Assembly: GCF_010686685.1 (NCBI RefSeq)
Contig: NZ_JAAGWD010000010.1
Coordinates: 58,901-122,900 of the forward strand
Direction: 5' to 3'
DNA: 64,000 nt
From: Pontibacter burrus
GTDB taxonomy: Bacteria; Bacteroidota; Bacteroidia; Cytophagales; Hymenobacteraceae
Part shown: piece by piece, positions 34,493 to 43,551 of the stretch
Numbering within the stretch: the stretch's first letter is position 1
Layout of the letters: each line of letters begins with the position of its first letter
Made by a program: the position numbers and the translations under genes
The notes under the pieces: generated by a model
What the model was told of the DNA's origin: nothing
Seen by the model: only the letters and a program-made list of their open reading frames with translations
Databases searched by the model: none

Positions 34493-34786
34493 TTATTTTG
34501 TTACAGTTGTAGTAGTAGGCGTATATATACCAAAGGTGATACCAGCAATCAGGCCGTCTATGAACGTATGCTCTGTTTTTACTGTGTAATCTTTGGCGCC
34601 ACCAGCCATTTCAGCTGGATTAGATACACCAACAGGAGCAAGACCGTAGATCACATAGTGGTTCATTTTTCTTACCTGTGTGTTGCCCTGTGCTCCATTA
34701 CCTACTACTGTCGTGTAAGTATAGCATGATGTCAGCATCGATGACATCAGCACTGCTGCTGCCATCAGTTTAAAAGTTTTTTTCAT
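34493..34786 (-). CDS. Bor/Iss family lipoprotein
   Basis: 97 residues. Lipobox LTSC near residue 21 and the Bor family C-terminal signature: AGGAKDYTVKTEHTFIDGLI followed by FGIYTPTTTTV, which parallels the phage lambda Bor and E. coli Iss tails. Bor proteins are outer-membrane lipoproteins linked to serum resistance in E. coli; the role in a Bacteroidota is unknown. It has its own promoter and terminator. Confidence 0.8.
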   Translation of the reverse strand: MKKTFKLMAAAVLMSSMLTSCYTYTTVVGNGAQGNTQVRKMNHYVIYGLAPVGVSNPAEMAGGAKDYTVKTEHTFIDGLIAGITFGIYTPTTTTVTK

Positions 34787-34812
34787 TTGGCTATAGTTTT
34801 AATTTCTACAGT

Positions 34813-34820
34813 CAAATATA
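34813..34820 (-). promoter_or_regulatory. Promoter -7 element TATATTTG for the Bor-like gene
   Basis: TAnnTTTG on the minus strand, 26 bp before the ATG at 34786, in AT-rich DNA. Confidence 0.5.
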
Positions 34821-34877
34821 TAAAATTTACTATTATAATATTGCAAATTTTAATTTGTAATATTATTTGTGTCTAGT

Positions 34878-35717
34878 CTATGCGGTAAATGCTTTTGCCT
34901 GTATAAAAGTGTAAAAGAATACGGCATTCGGGTTTTTGGCTACGATGTGCATTTCTTCTTTTACTTTATCAGCTAGGTCTGCGTCTACGTAGCCGGCTTC
35001 CAGAAGCTGTGGCAGTCCGCTCAGGAGCAGTTCTGTCCAGTAAGCAATCATTTCGGCACGTTTAGCCGGGTTGCGGCTGTCCAGGTGAAAGGTTTTGGGC
35101 TCTGTAGTAATGCGCTGATACCCTACTGATTGGAGCAGGTTACCGAGCTTGGCGCCTACAAACGGATCGCCGCTCATGTCGTATTGCAGGTCGTTGAAGC
35201 GCATCCAATATTGCAGTACGCTCGGCGAGTAGGGCTCTACAAAAAAGCTGGAGTTCAATACCTCGGTAATAACGATAGGGCTGCCCGGCTTCAGCACGCG
35301 TCGCACCTCCGACAACACCCTTGCCGGATCCGGAATATGTTCCAAAACCCAGCACAGAAAAGCCCCGTCAAACTCGGCTTGCGAGCTGAAGCTCATATCC
35401 ATGGCATTTTCCTGCTTCAGTTTAAAACGGTCTTTGGCATATGGAACTTCAGATAAAAACTTCTGTGCCTGCGAGATCTGTTTCTCAGAATAGTCGATAC
35501 CGGTCAGGAACAGGTGCGGGAAGCGGCGAAGCAGGATCTCGGATTGGGCACCAACACCACAGCCTACTTCGAGCAGGTTTGTAACCGTAGAGAAATCAAT
35601 ATCGGAGTAGATCTTGTTTTCCATGAAACGGGCCTGTTTATAGAGGCGCTGCTGCTCTTCGGTAGAGTAGCCATGCAGGTATTTTTCTTCGGATGCTTCG
35701 TTTATCTTATCAGTCAT
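34878..35717 (-). CDS. SAM-dependent class I methyltransferase
   Basis: 279 residues from ATG 35717 (MTDKINEASEEKYLHGYS). A start at 35780 is possible but adds 21 residues without a conserved look. SAM-binding motif I LLEVGCGVGAQ, the acidic loop TGIDYSEKQI, and motif post-I/II ADFDGAFLCWVLEHIPDP followed by VLKPGSPIVITEV. Most like UbiE/Methyltransf_25 enzymes acting on small molecules. The substrate is unknown. Single gene. Confidence 0.85.
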   Translation of the reverse strand: MTDKINEASEEKYLHGYSTEEQQRLYKQARFMENKIYSDIDFSTVTNLLEVGCGVGAQSEILLRRFPHLFLTGIDYSEKQISQAQKFLSEVPYAKDRFKLKQENAMDMSFSSQAEFDGAFLCWVLEHIPDPARVLSEVRRVLKPGSPIVITEVLNSSFFVEPYSPSVLQYWMRFNDLQYDMSGDPFVGAKLGNLLQSVGYQRITTEPKTFHLDSRNPAKRAEMIAYWTELLLSGLPQLLEAGYVDADLADKVKEEMHIVAKNPNAVFFYTFIQAKAFTA

Positions 35718-35793
35718 AGTTGTATCCACGTTAGTTGTATTCCGGGTAAACCGGCATTTTGCCATAATGTTAGATGGCATCAGTGATACGATA

Positions 35794-35801
35794 CAAAGCT
35801 A
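35794..35801 (-). promoter_or_regulatory. Promoter -7 element TAGCTTTG for the methyltransferase
   Basis: TAnnTTTG on the minus strand, next to an exact AACTATAGTT at 35802-35811. Confidence 0.5.
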
Positions 35802-35978
35802 AACTATAGTTGCCGGGCTAGTCTTAATCAGGCATCACTGCAGGCTGATGTAAGGGAAAATCTATTCACTGGATACAACGTGCTGCATGATTTATAACTA
35901 TAGCTTCAACTATAAACTATAGCTTAGTCCATAGATTTCGGGAAGTAAACTATAGCAGAAGTGACATGAGTGAAGCAC

Positions 35979-37919
35979 TTATTCTACCTGTAGTTTGTCC
36001 TCGATCATGCGGTTGTTGTACTGCTGAATAAAGGCTTTTACATGATTTTCCAGTTGCTGGCGTTTTTGTGGCAGCACATCTTTCAGGTCTTTTTGCAGCA
36101 TCTGGTCCTGCTGATAGTTGTAAAGCGCAACGGTTTTGTTCCCGTCAAACTGCAGCATCAGGTCATCTTCTACCCACTGGTATACGCCAGCATTATAACC
36201 AATTGCAAACTGCGGCGCAGCGTTATTCAGCATGTTTTTACCAAACGAGAAAAAAGGCTTGTCATAGTTCAGGTAGCCAAGTATAGTAGGCATTACATCC
36301 AGTTGCTGTACTACGCGTTGTTCGGTGCCCTTAAAAGTAGCATCGCCGGGGGCAAAGAACAGTATTGGTGCTGAGAAAGCACCTATGGCCGTGTTGTATT
36401 GCGGGTAATGGCGCGGCCCGGCCGGGTGATCGGCAGTGATAACAAACAGCGTATTATTGTACCACGGCATTGTGCTGGCTTTCTCAAAAAACTTCTGCAG
36501 GGCCATGTCGGTGTAGCTGATGCACTCAAAAACAGGTAGGGGCCCTTCTTTAAATTTGTCTTCGTAGCGCTTCGGTAACTTGTATGGGTGGTGCGACGAC
36601 AGCGTAAACACCGTGCTCATGAACGGCTCCTCAAACGTATTCAATTTGGCTGCGGTAAACTGCAGAAACTCTTCGTCCCAGATGCCCCACATACCGTCAA
36701 AATCAGCATCGTTGTTGTACTCGTCTTTGCCGTAGTATTCCTGCACACCTATCAGGTTCATAAAAGCTTTAAAACCCATAGAGCCGTTTGGCGCGCCATG
36801 GAAGAAGGCGGTATGGTAGCCTTCAGCATTTAAAATGCGGGGCAGGCTGGGTAGGTTATTGCTGGCATATGGCGTAAGCACAAAGGGCTCCTGTATACTC
36901 GGAATGCTGGTAAGTACCGACGGCAATGCATCAATAGACTTTTGTCCGTTTGTAAAGGAGTGCCAATATACCTTGCCTTGCTGCATCAGCTGGTCCAGGA
37001 AAGGTGTAAAGGTTTGGTAGCCATCACGGCGCAGGCTGTCGCCGTTAAAGCTTCCCATGGCCTCTTTGCCAAAACTTTCCAGTACTATAATCACCACGTT
37101 CTTTTTCTGAAACGGAGCTGTGCCCGCAGGCCTGTGAATAGGAGAGTAGATGGTGTTCAGTTGCTGCTCCTCAAAGTAATTCACCTTTCTAAAATCGGTT
37201 TTGCCTATAGTGCGCAACATGGAGAATGGCGTGTTAAGCACCAGGTACATCTCGTTGGGCCGTTTTACATACTCACCGGCATTGCTGAGTGTGATAGGGC
37301 GTGTGCTGTGTGCAAACCCGCCCCGCATGCCGGCAATCATCAGGAATGCGGCCATACCCATGATGGCCATATGGCCAGGATAGTACATCCAACCCGAAAC
37401 GCGCGGCAGTTCCTTTATCTGAATCCGGTTATAAACCCACGCCATAAACCAGATCAACAGCAGCCATAGTACCGGAATGTACCAGAAATCAACTATAAAA
37501 CTGCCAGCCAGGGCCGAACCGTTTTCGTTGGCAAACTCCTGCAGCACGCTCCAGGTGGTGCGGCGCATAGTGTAGCGGTAATAAACTATATCTATCAGGT
37601 TGGCACCTAAGGCAATAGCGTTGGTAACTATAAAAATATACTTTAATACTTTCTGGTAAGCAGCCCTGCACCGGAAACGAAAGGGCAGCAGTTGCAGCGC
37701 AATAAACAATATGTTAGTGTACAGCACTGCAGACAGGTCGAAGCGCAGGCCGGGCAGCAACAGGTACAGGAAATCGGGAAAGCTTGTAGCCTCAAAAAGG
37801 TTTTTGTTGAACAGGTAGAAAAGTACACGCGCAATGGTAAACATTACCATCGAAAGGCACAGGTATAATCCTAACGCCACGTGCACATTCTGCCACGTAA
37901 ACTTTTTATTTTTAAGCAT
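35979..37919 (-). CDS. LTA synthase-like membrane phosphatase/sulfatase-fold enzyme
   Basis: 646 residues. Five N-terminal membrane helices and an extracytoplasmic alkaline-phosphatase-fold domain: VVIIVLESFGKEAMG (metal-binding Glu), a likely Ser nucleophile in TNGQKSIDALPSV, and the metal site FVITADHPAGPRHYPQYN. In lipoteichoic acid synthase the nucleophile is Thr; the Ser form is usual in the Bacteroidota relatives. It likely moves a phosphoglycerol or phosphoethanolamine group onto an envelope glycan or lipid (inference). Single gene. Confidence 0.85.
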   Translation of the reverse strand: MLKNKKFTWQNVHVALGLYLCLSMVMFTIARVLFYLFNKNLFEATSFPDFLYLLLPGLRFDLSAVLYTNILFIALQLLPFRFRCRAAYQKVLKYIFIVTNAIALGANLIDIVYYRYTMRRTTWSVLQEFANENGSALAGSFIVDFWYIPVLWLLLIWFMAWVYNRIQIKELPRVSGWMYYPGHMAIMGMAAFLMIAGMRGGFAHSTRPITLSNAGEYVKRPNEMYLVLNTPFSMLRTIGKTDFRKVNYFEEQQLNTIYSPIHRPAGTAPFQKKNVVIIVLESFGKEAMGSFNGDSLRRDGYQTFTPFLDQLMQQGKVYWHSFTNGQKSIDALPSVLTSIPSIQEPFVLTPYASNNLPSLPRILNAEGYHTAFFHGAPNGSMGFKAFMNLIGVQEYYGKDEYNNDADFDGMWGIWDEEFLQFTAAKLNTFEEPFMSTVFTLSSHHPYKLPKRYEDKFKEGPLPVFECISYTDMALQKFFEKASTMPWYNNTLFVITADHPAGPRHYPQYNTAIGAFSAPILFFAPGDATFKGTEQRVVQQLDVMPTILGYLNYDKPFFSFGKNMLNNAAPQFAIGYNAGVYQWVEDDLMLQFDGNKTVALYNYQQDQMLQKDLKDVLPQKRQQLENHVKAFIQQYNNRMIEDKLQVE

Positions 37920-38077
37920 GACTTTGGCTAAAAGTATAGTTGTATAAAGTTTTGAGCAACAAATGGCTTGCTGCCAAAAGTGGCTCCAAATTAACTGTTT
38001 TTAAGATTAAACCGGAACTATAGCAAGATTAAACACAACATAACCCTGCAAGCTTCGGTGTTTAAAGGCTTTTATCT

Positions 38078-38085
38078 TAATTTTG
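38078..38085 (+). promoter_or_regulatory. Promoter -7 element TAATTTTG
   Basis: TAnnTTTG match 112 bp before the ATG at 38198; the long leader shows no obvious structure. Confidence 0.4.
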
Positions 38086-38197
38086 TTGAAGCACAGGCAA
38101 ACTGTCAGGCTCTGAACAATTGGCAAGGGCTTTGTGTAGTATAAGTATAAACTTTTAATTAAAAGCTGCTTTAAGCAGACACATAACTCCGATTTAG

Positions 38198-38476
38198 ATG
38201 CTCAAGTTCATCATTATTACCTTTCTTGTTATTTTGTTTCTCAGGTTGGTAGCGCCCGTGCTGTTCCGTTTCTTACTGCGGATGTTTTTAAAGAAGAGCA
38301 TGCGCAATGGTACGTTTTTTTACACCAACATGAACCAGCAACGCCAGCAGCCAAACGCTGACTATAGCGGCAATGGCCGCGCTACCGGCGATGTAAAAAT
38401 AGACTACATGCCAAACCAGGGCAAGCGCGATGATTTTAAAGGTGGCCAGTACGTAGATTACGAAGAAGTAAAATAA
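38198..38476 (+). CDS. DUF4834 family small membrane protein
   Basis: 92 residues. One N-terminal membrane helix (~3-20), an amphipathic basic stretch (RFLLRMFLKKSMR), and the typical C-terminal VKIDYMP...DFKGGQYVDYEEV. Function unknown; conserved in Bacteroidota. Confidence 0.85.
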   Translation: MLKFIIITFLVILFLRLVAPVLFRFLLRMFLKKSMRNGTFFYTNMNQQRQQPNADYSGNGRATGDVKIDYMPNQGKRDDFKGGQYVDYEEVK

Positions 38477-38565
38477 GCGTATAGTTCCTTTCAGGCTTCT
38501 GCAGGCACGATACTTGTAAGCTGCCTTTTAATACTTTTCGTAGCAACTACTTTATCTGAGCTTAT

Positions 38566-39489
38566 ATGCAGAAGCACTTCTATCTTTATGTTGTGGCTAT
38601 ACTTGCGGTTGCAGTCAGCAGCTGTACGGCCCCTCGTTCTGTTATCCATTCCGGCAAGGTAACGCCAAAAGGGCAGTTTAAGGCTGGTTTTAACGTAGGC
38701 GGCAATATAGCCAGCGAGCCTATAAGTCAGTTAGGTGATGTAACCAAGGCCGCTGTAGATGCTGTTGCTAAAGAAGGCGAAGTAGAATACAGCGAGCAGA
38801 TCGACGTGTTTTCGAAAGCGCTGATGAGCTACGCCCTGGACCCGGTAGGCACTACATTTGATTTTTACCTGCGCTATGGCGTGGCAGAGCGTGTCGATGT
38901 AGGATACAAATATGCTACCGGTGTGCACGTTTTCGATGCCATGTACCAGTTTATGGGCCCGACCGGCACTCCTCAGAACCCCGGCGTTGGCGATTGGTAT
39001 GGCAGCATTGGTATGCAGTACTCCGGCCAGAGCAGCGGCCTTTTCGATAAACTTTACTTAGATAAGCTGATACCTGTGCTGGAGTTTTCGGCTACCCGCC
39101 GCGACATCGTTGTGCCATTGGTGTTCAGTAAGTCATTCGGGCCGGAAGAAGAGATGGGGAACATTTCGTTCGGTCCGGTTTACAACCACACGTTCATAAA
39201 ATACGGGTTTGAGCCAAGCCGTATCGTAAAAAATGCAGCCGGTGAAAGAGTGCCGGTAGAGGGCGTTTTTGCAAAGAAGAATTTCCCGTCGTTCGGCTTT
39301 TTCGTGAACGGAAAGATCGGATTTAAATATGTGTACATCCTGCCTTCGCTTACCATGTACTACCAGGACTATGGCACCTATGATTTTTTGGAGGGCAAGC
39401 AATTTGAGTTCTCAGGTGTAACCATTATTCCATCGATAGGTTTGCAGGCCAATTTCGGCGGCGGCCGGGCTGGTGGCAGAACGAGATAA
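38566..39489 (+). CDS. Outer-membrane-type lipoprotein, hypothetical
   Basis: 307 residues. Lipobox VSSC (~20) then a beta-rich sequence with alternating pattern and many Gly/Tyr, ending in PSIGLQANFGGGRAGG, consistent with a small beta-barrel or OM-associated protein. No named family recognised. Followed by a strong terminator. Confidence 0.72.
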   Translation: MQKHFYLYVVAILAVAVSSCTAPRSVIHSGKVTPKGQFKAGFNVGGNIASEPISQLGDVTKAAVDAVAKEGEVEYSEQIDVFSKALMSYALDPVGTTFDFYLRYGVAERVDVGYKYATGVHVFDAMYQFMGPTGTPQNPGVGDWYGSIGMQYSGQSSGLFDKLYLDKLIPVLEFSATRRDIVVPLVFSKSFGPEEEMGNISFGPVYNHTFIKYGFEPSRIVKNAAGERVPVEGVFAKKNFPSFGFFVNGKIGFKYVYILPSLTMYYQDYGTYDFLEGKQFEFSGVTIIPSIGLQANFGGGRAGGRTR

Positions 39490-39528
39490 ATATAGTTGGC
39501 TAAACTATAGCTAAGAACTATAAACTAT

Positions 39529-39570
39529 AAAAGCGGCAGAAGCAACTATGAGTTTCTGCCGCTTTTGTTT
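39529..39570 (+). terminator. Terminator after the OM lipoprotein gene
   Basis: AAAAGCGGCAGAA at 39529-39541 pairs with TTCTGCCGCTTTT at 39554-39566, a 13-bp perfect stem, then T-rich. Confidence 0.9.
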
Positions 39571-39601
39571 TTTACGGATGAGCTCATCGCTTGGCATTGC
39601 T

Positions 39602-39731
39602 CTTTCGGATTTGCAAACCGAAAGTAAAGTAACTGCGGATTTGTAATCCGCAACAGCTAAGGCCTTCTCAACTGATAAACGCGCGGATTGCAAATCCGCG
39701 GATTAGTAGGTTCCGGATTACAAATCCGGAA
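39602..39731. repeat. Cluster of four REP-like palindromic hairpins with a GGATTTGNAATCC core
   Basis: Four short hairpins share one core but have different outer pairs: CTTTCGG/CCGAAAG (39602-39624), TGCGGATT/AATCCGCA (39634-39652), CGCGGATT/AATCCGCG (39682-39700) and TTCCGGATT/AATCCGGAA (39711-39731). Central three bases alternate TGT, GCA, ACA. The pattern fits REP/BIME-type elements moved by RAYT transposases; no RAYT gene is in the window. The remaining 39732-40043 has no gene, two CTATAG at 39927-39948 and one at about 39765. Confidence 0.85.
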
Positions 39732-40043
39732 CAGCAGATGATATTGTTTTTGCCGCTCTCTTGTAAACTATAGTGTCTATATTTAAAGATAGTTGCTCTC
39801 GCTCGCGTTCCCGAGTGTGCGTTTCAAGCGGACTCTAGCCGCGTTAACCATACTTAATAGTGACCTGCACTTTATAGTTTGAAGATAAATGTGGGGGGAC
39901 GCCAATCATAGCTCACAAGGGCAGTTGCTATAGTTCGCAACTATAGTTTACACCTCAGAAACTGCTGTTGGGCCTGCCTATAATGCAGAAATAAAATAAA
40001 AGTCATATCTTTCAATCTCTATTTTGACGCATCTAAAACAGAT

Positions 40044-42491
40044 ATGACAGCTTCAATTAACTTTAAACGCGATGTACTCCCTCACCTGATCGCGGTACTT
40101 GTTTTCCTGTTACTTACCGTAGTGTATTTTGCCCCAGTCGTGTTCGAAGACAAGGGCATGGCCCAGCACGATATTCTGCAGTTCAGGGGTGGTGCCCAGG
40201 AAATAATGGAGCACCGCGAAAAGACCGGTGAAGAAGCCCTCTGGACGAATTCGATGTTTGGGGGGATGCCTTCTTACCTGATCAACACACGCTATTCCGG
40301 AGACTTATCTGGTATTATCCATACAGTGCTTTCGCTGAACCTGCCGGCCATGGCGGGTAACATATTCGTGACGCTGCTATGCGCTTATATTCTGTTAATT
40401 ACACTGGGCATGCGCTCGTGGCTGGCTATAGTTGGCGCCATCGCGTTTGCTTTCACGTCCTATAATATCATCATCCTGGAAGCAGGGCACAATACCAAAT
40501 CCTTAACTATAGCTTATATCCCAATGGTGCTGGCCGGTTTGCTGTACGCGCTGCGCAAAAACCTATGGATAGGAGCTGCCTTATTTGCACTTGGCTTAAC
40601 CCTTAATCTGCACTTTAATCACCTGCAGATGACCTACTACATGCTGTTGCTGGTTCTGGTTTGGGGTATAGTTGAGGTGTACTACGCTTTTAAAAACGGA
40701 ACTATAGTTGAGCTGCTGAAGCGTGGTTCGGTGCTTTTGCTGGCTGCTATGCTGGCGGTAGGTGTAAACTTTGGCCGACTGGCAACTACAGCCGAGTACA
40801 CTAAGTATAGCATCCGTGGCAAATCAGAGCTGACGGTACCTAACAGCGGCGATAAAACCGGCTCTGGTCTGGACCGCGAATATGCCTTTAACTGGAGCTA
40901 TGGCATTGGCGAATCCATCACGTTGCTTATTCCTGATTTTTATGGGGGCGGAAGCAGCACACCTTTAGATACTGACTCTGAAACCTATAAAGCTTTTGTA
41001 GGCATGGGCGCTCCGCCAATGCAGGCCGAGCAGATTGTGAGCCAGGGTATGCCAACTTACTGGGGACCGCAACCCATGACGAGCGGCCCGGTTTACGTAG
41101 GCGCTATCGTCTGTTTCCTGTTTGTATTGGGCTTGTTTATTGTGGATCGTCGGTGGACGAGTTGGCTGGTAGCCGGAACTGTACTATCGCTGGTGCTGGC
41201 CTGGGGGCATCATTTCTCGGCCTTCAACTACTTCATGTTCGATTATTTCCCGCTGTATAACAAGTTCAGAGCGGTATCGTCGGCGCTGGTAATTGCGCAG
41301 ATCACGATGCCGTTGCTGGCTATGCTGGCCCTGTGGCGCTTGTTCCGCGACCGCGAAATTATAAAAGACCTTGATAAGAAACTGCTGATCTCGGGTGGAA
41401 TTACGGCTGGTATCTGTTTGCTGGTGTGGATGTTTGGCGGCATGGCCAGCTTTACATCGGCAGTAGATGTGCAACTACAGCAGGCACAATACCCGGTTGA
41501 TGCGCTTCGTGCCGACCGTGAGAGCATGATGAAAGCAGATGCGTTCCGCTCGTTTGCATTTATAGTGCTTGCGGTAGCAGTGCTGTATTTCTACCTGAAA
41601 AATAAACTATCGGCAACTATAGCTATAGCAGGGATTGGAGTACTGGTTTTAGCCGACCTTTGGGCTGTGGACAAGCGTTACCTGAATAATGGTGATTTTA
41701 AAGAGCAGGTGATCACAAACTATTTCCAGCCAACGCCAGCCGATAAATTGATCCTGGAAGATAAAGATCCAGGTAAAGGATTAAGCTACCGTGTGTTCGA
41801 TGCGACTAATCCGTTTAACAGTGCCCGTGCATCTTACTTCCACAAATCGGTGGGTGGTTATCATGGTGCCAAGCTGCGCCGTTTTCAGGATGTCATTGAC
41901 CGCCATATCTCGCAAAACAACCTGGAGGTGCTGCGCATGCTTAACACGCGCTATGCCATTACCGGTGATCCGCAGCAGCCAGTACAGCGTGTACCAGGTG
42001 CGCTGGGTAACGCCTGGTTTGTAGAGGAGATCGAAAAAGTAAATACCCCGGATGCAGAACTGGAAGCGTTAAGTGGTTTTGATGCCGGCACGACAGCTAT
42101 AGTTGATGTTACAAAGTTCCCGGTGCAGGAAGACAAGTTTAATGCCGGAAACGCAACTATAAAACTGACCACTTACGAGCCGGATTATCTGAAGTATGAG
42201 TATCAGGCAGAAGCGCCTGGTTTTGTGGTGTTCTCTGAGATCTATTATGAAGCGGGTTGGCAGGCATATTTAGATGGCCAACCTGTAGATCATCTTCGTG
42301 CCGATTATATTCTGCGCGCGATGCAGGTACCGGCTGGCAAACATACCATCGAGTTCCGTTTCGAACCGCAAACGTACTACATAGGAAATACCGTTTCGCT
42401 GATCTCGTCTATCCTGTTACTACTGGTAATTGCAGGCGCCATTGCCTATGGCTTCAAGAAAAAGCAGCGGGAAGAAGCCTTAGCGGTGTAG
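40044..42491 (+). CDS. YfhO family multi-span membrane protein (GT-C-like)
   Basis: 815 residues with about 12-13 membrane helices and a C-terminal soluble part (~640-780) ending in a final helix. YfhO features: DILQFRGGAQEI with the acidic residue in the first loop, SMFGGMPSYLI, and the EIYYEAGWQAYLDGQ region. YfhO proteins in Gram-positive bacteria add sugars to lipoteichoic acid; the Bacteroidota role is unknown. It is followed by a dispersed inverted repeat and then a terminator. Confidence 0.85.
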   Translation: MTASINFKRDVLPHLIAVLVFLLLTVVYFAPVVFEDKGMAQHDILQFRGGAQEIMEHREKTGEEALWTNSMFGGMPSYLINTRYSGDLSGIIHTVLSLNLPAMAGNIFVTLLCAYILLITLGMRSWLAIVGAIAFAFTSYNIIILEAGHNTKSLTIAYIPMVLAGLLYALRKNLWIGAALFALGLTLNLHFNHLQMTYYMLLLVLVWGIVEVYYAFKNGTIVELLKRGSVLLLAAMLAVGVNFGRLATTAEYTKYSIRGKSELTVPNSGDKTGSGLDREYAFNWSYGIGESITLLIPDFYGGGSSTPLDTDSETYKAFVGMGAPPMQAEQIVSQGMPTYWGPQPMTSGPVYVGAIVCFLFVLGLFIVDRRWTSWLVAGTVLSLVLAWGHHFSAFNYFMFDYFPLYNKFRAVSSALVIAQITMPLLAMLALWRLFRDREIIKDLDKKLLISGGITAGICLLVWMFGGMASFTSAVDVQLQQAQYPVDALRADRESMMKADAFRSFAFIVLAVAVLYFYLKNKLSATIAIAGIGVLVLADLWAVDKRYLNNGDFKEQVITNYFQPTPADKLILEDKDPGKGLSYRVFDATNPFNSARASYFHKSVGGYHGAKLRRFQDVIDRHISQNNLEVLRMLNTRYAITGDPQQPVQRVPGALGNAWFVEEIEKVNTPDAELEALSGFDAGTTAIVDVTKFPVQEDKFNAGNATIKLTTYEPDYLKYEYQAEAPGFVVFSEIYYEAGWQAYLDGQPVDHLRADYILRAMQVPAGKHTIEFRFEPQTYYIGNTVSLISSILLLLVIAGAIAYGFKKKQREEALAV

Positions 42492-42504
42492 AAAACGCTA
42501 TAAT

Positions 42505-42579
42505 GTCATGTCGAGCGCAGTCGAGACATCTTATATGCCTTACTGCTGTATAAGATTCCTCGACTGCGCTCAGAATGAC
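42505..42579. repeat. Dispersed inverted repeat (GAGCGCAGTCGAG arms)
   Basis: The left arm 42505-42535 and the reverse complement of 42549-42579 agree at 26 of 31 positions, sharing GAGCGCAGTCGAG and ATCTTATA exactly. It resembles a dispersed repeat with GAGCGCAGTCGA that I recall from many Bacteroidota genomes (not checked). Confidence 0.8.
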
Positions 42580-42602
42580 GTTTTGAGATTAATTCAAACT
42601 AT

Positions 42603-42635
42603 AAAAAGCCCCGACTATAGCAGGCCGGGGCTTTT
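42603..42635 (+). terminator. Terminator after the YfhO gene
   Basis: AAAAGCCCCG / CGGGGCTTTT stem. The loop includes ACTATAG. Confidence 0.88.
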
Positions 42636-42650
42636 GCGTAACTATACTTT

Positions 42651-43550
42651 ATGCAGGCACCATTACAGCAACTACAGCATCCACTTTTACAAAAGCACCA
42701 CATTGAGCTTTGGGTTAAGCGCGAAGATCTGTTGCACCCGCATATTTCAGGGAATAAATGGCGCAAGCTGAAGTATAACCTGCAGGAAGCAAAAGCACAG
42801 GGCAAGCAAACTATAGTTACATTTGGCGGCGCTTATTCCAACCACATTGCTGCCACTGCCGCAGCCGGAGCGGAGTTCGGATTTAAAACCATTGGCATGA
42901 TACGGGGCGAAGAACATTTGCCTTTAAACCCAACGTTAGCCTTTGCTACGGAGCAGGGGATGGAGCTGCACTACATCGCCAGAGAAGCATATCGCCTTAA
43001 AAACGAACCTAAGTTTCTGGCCGAGCTATCCGCAAACTATAGCCAGCCCTACATCGTGCCGGAAGGCGGTACCAACCAGTTAGCAGTAAAAGGCTGCACC
43101 GAAATTATAGATGACATAACTATAGATTTTGATGTGATCTGTTGCGCCAGCGGCACCGGCGGAACTATAGCTGGTATTATAGCTGGGCTTAAAGGACAGA
43201 GGCAGGTACTCGGTTTTCCGGCTTTAAAGGGAGGTGATTTCCTGAGAGATGAAATTGAGCAACTGGTTTACAACTATAGCGGACAACACTATGGCAACTG
43301 GCAACTCATCACCGACTATCATTTTGGCGGCTATGCTAAAGTAAAACCGGAGTTGCTGCAATTTATCCGGGAGTTTCAGGAGCAGCACCACATCCCGCTG
43401 GAGCCGGTATACACTGGCAAACTATTCTACGGCCTCTTCTACCTGATTTCGAAAGGCTATTTCCCGGAAGGTACGCGTATTGTGGCGGTGCATACAGGTG
43501 GCCTGCAGGGCAATGCCGGCTTTAGAGAGCGGCTCGGTATAGCGATATAG
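42651..43550 (+). CDS. PLP-dependent ACC deaminase / D-cysteine desulfhydrase family enzyme
   Basis: 299 residues. PLP Lys36 in SGNKWRKLKYNL, FGGAYSNHIAATAAAG, and the phosphate-binding Gly loop CASGTGGTIAG near 165. Fold type II. It could deaminate 1-aminocyclopropane-1-carboxylate or desulfhydrate D-cysteine; without the discriminating residues checked, the second is more common. Five CTATAG sit in 0.9 kb. The next gene converges with a 1-bp gap. Confidence 0.88.
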   Translation: MQAPLQQLQHPLLQKHHIELWVKREDLLHPHISGNKWRKLKYNLQEAKAQGKQTIVTFGGAYSNHIAATAAAGAEFGFKTIGMIRGEEHLPLNPTLAFATEQGMELHYIAREAYRLKNEPKFLAELSANYSQPYIVPEGGTNQLAVKGCTEIIDDITIDFDVICCASGTGGTIAGIIAGLKGQRQVLGFPALKGGDFLRDEIEQLVYNYSGQHYGNWQLITDYHFGGYAKVKPELLQFIREFQEQHHIPLEPVYTGKLFYGLFYLISKGYFPEGTRIVAVHTGGLQGNAGFRERLGIAI

Positions 43551-43551
43551 T

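Noticed and set aside
39602..39731. CRISPR array interpretation of the hairpin cluster
   Set aside because: The repeated units vary in their outer pairs, have irregular spacing and no conserved spacer length, and no cas genes are present; REP-like elements fit better.
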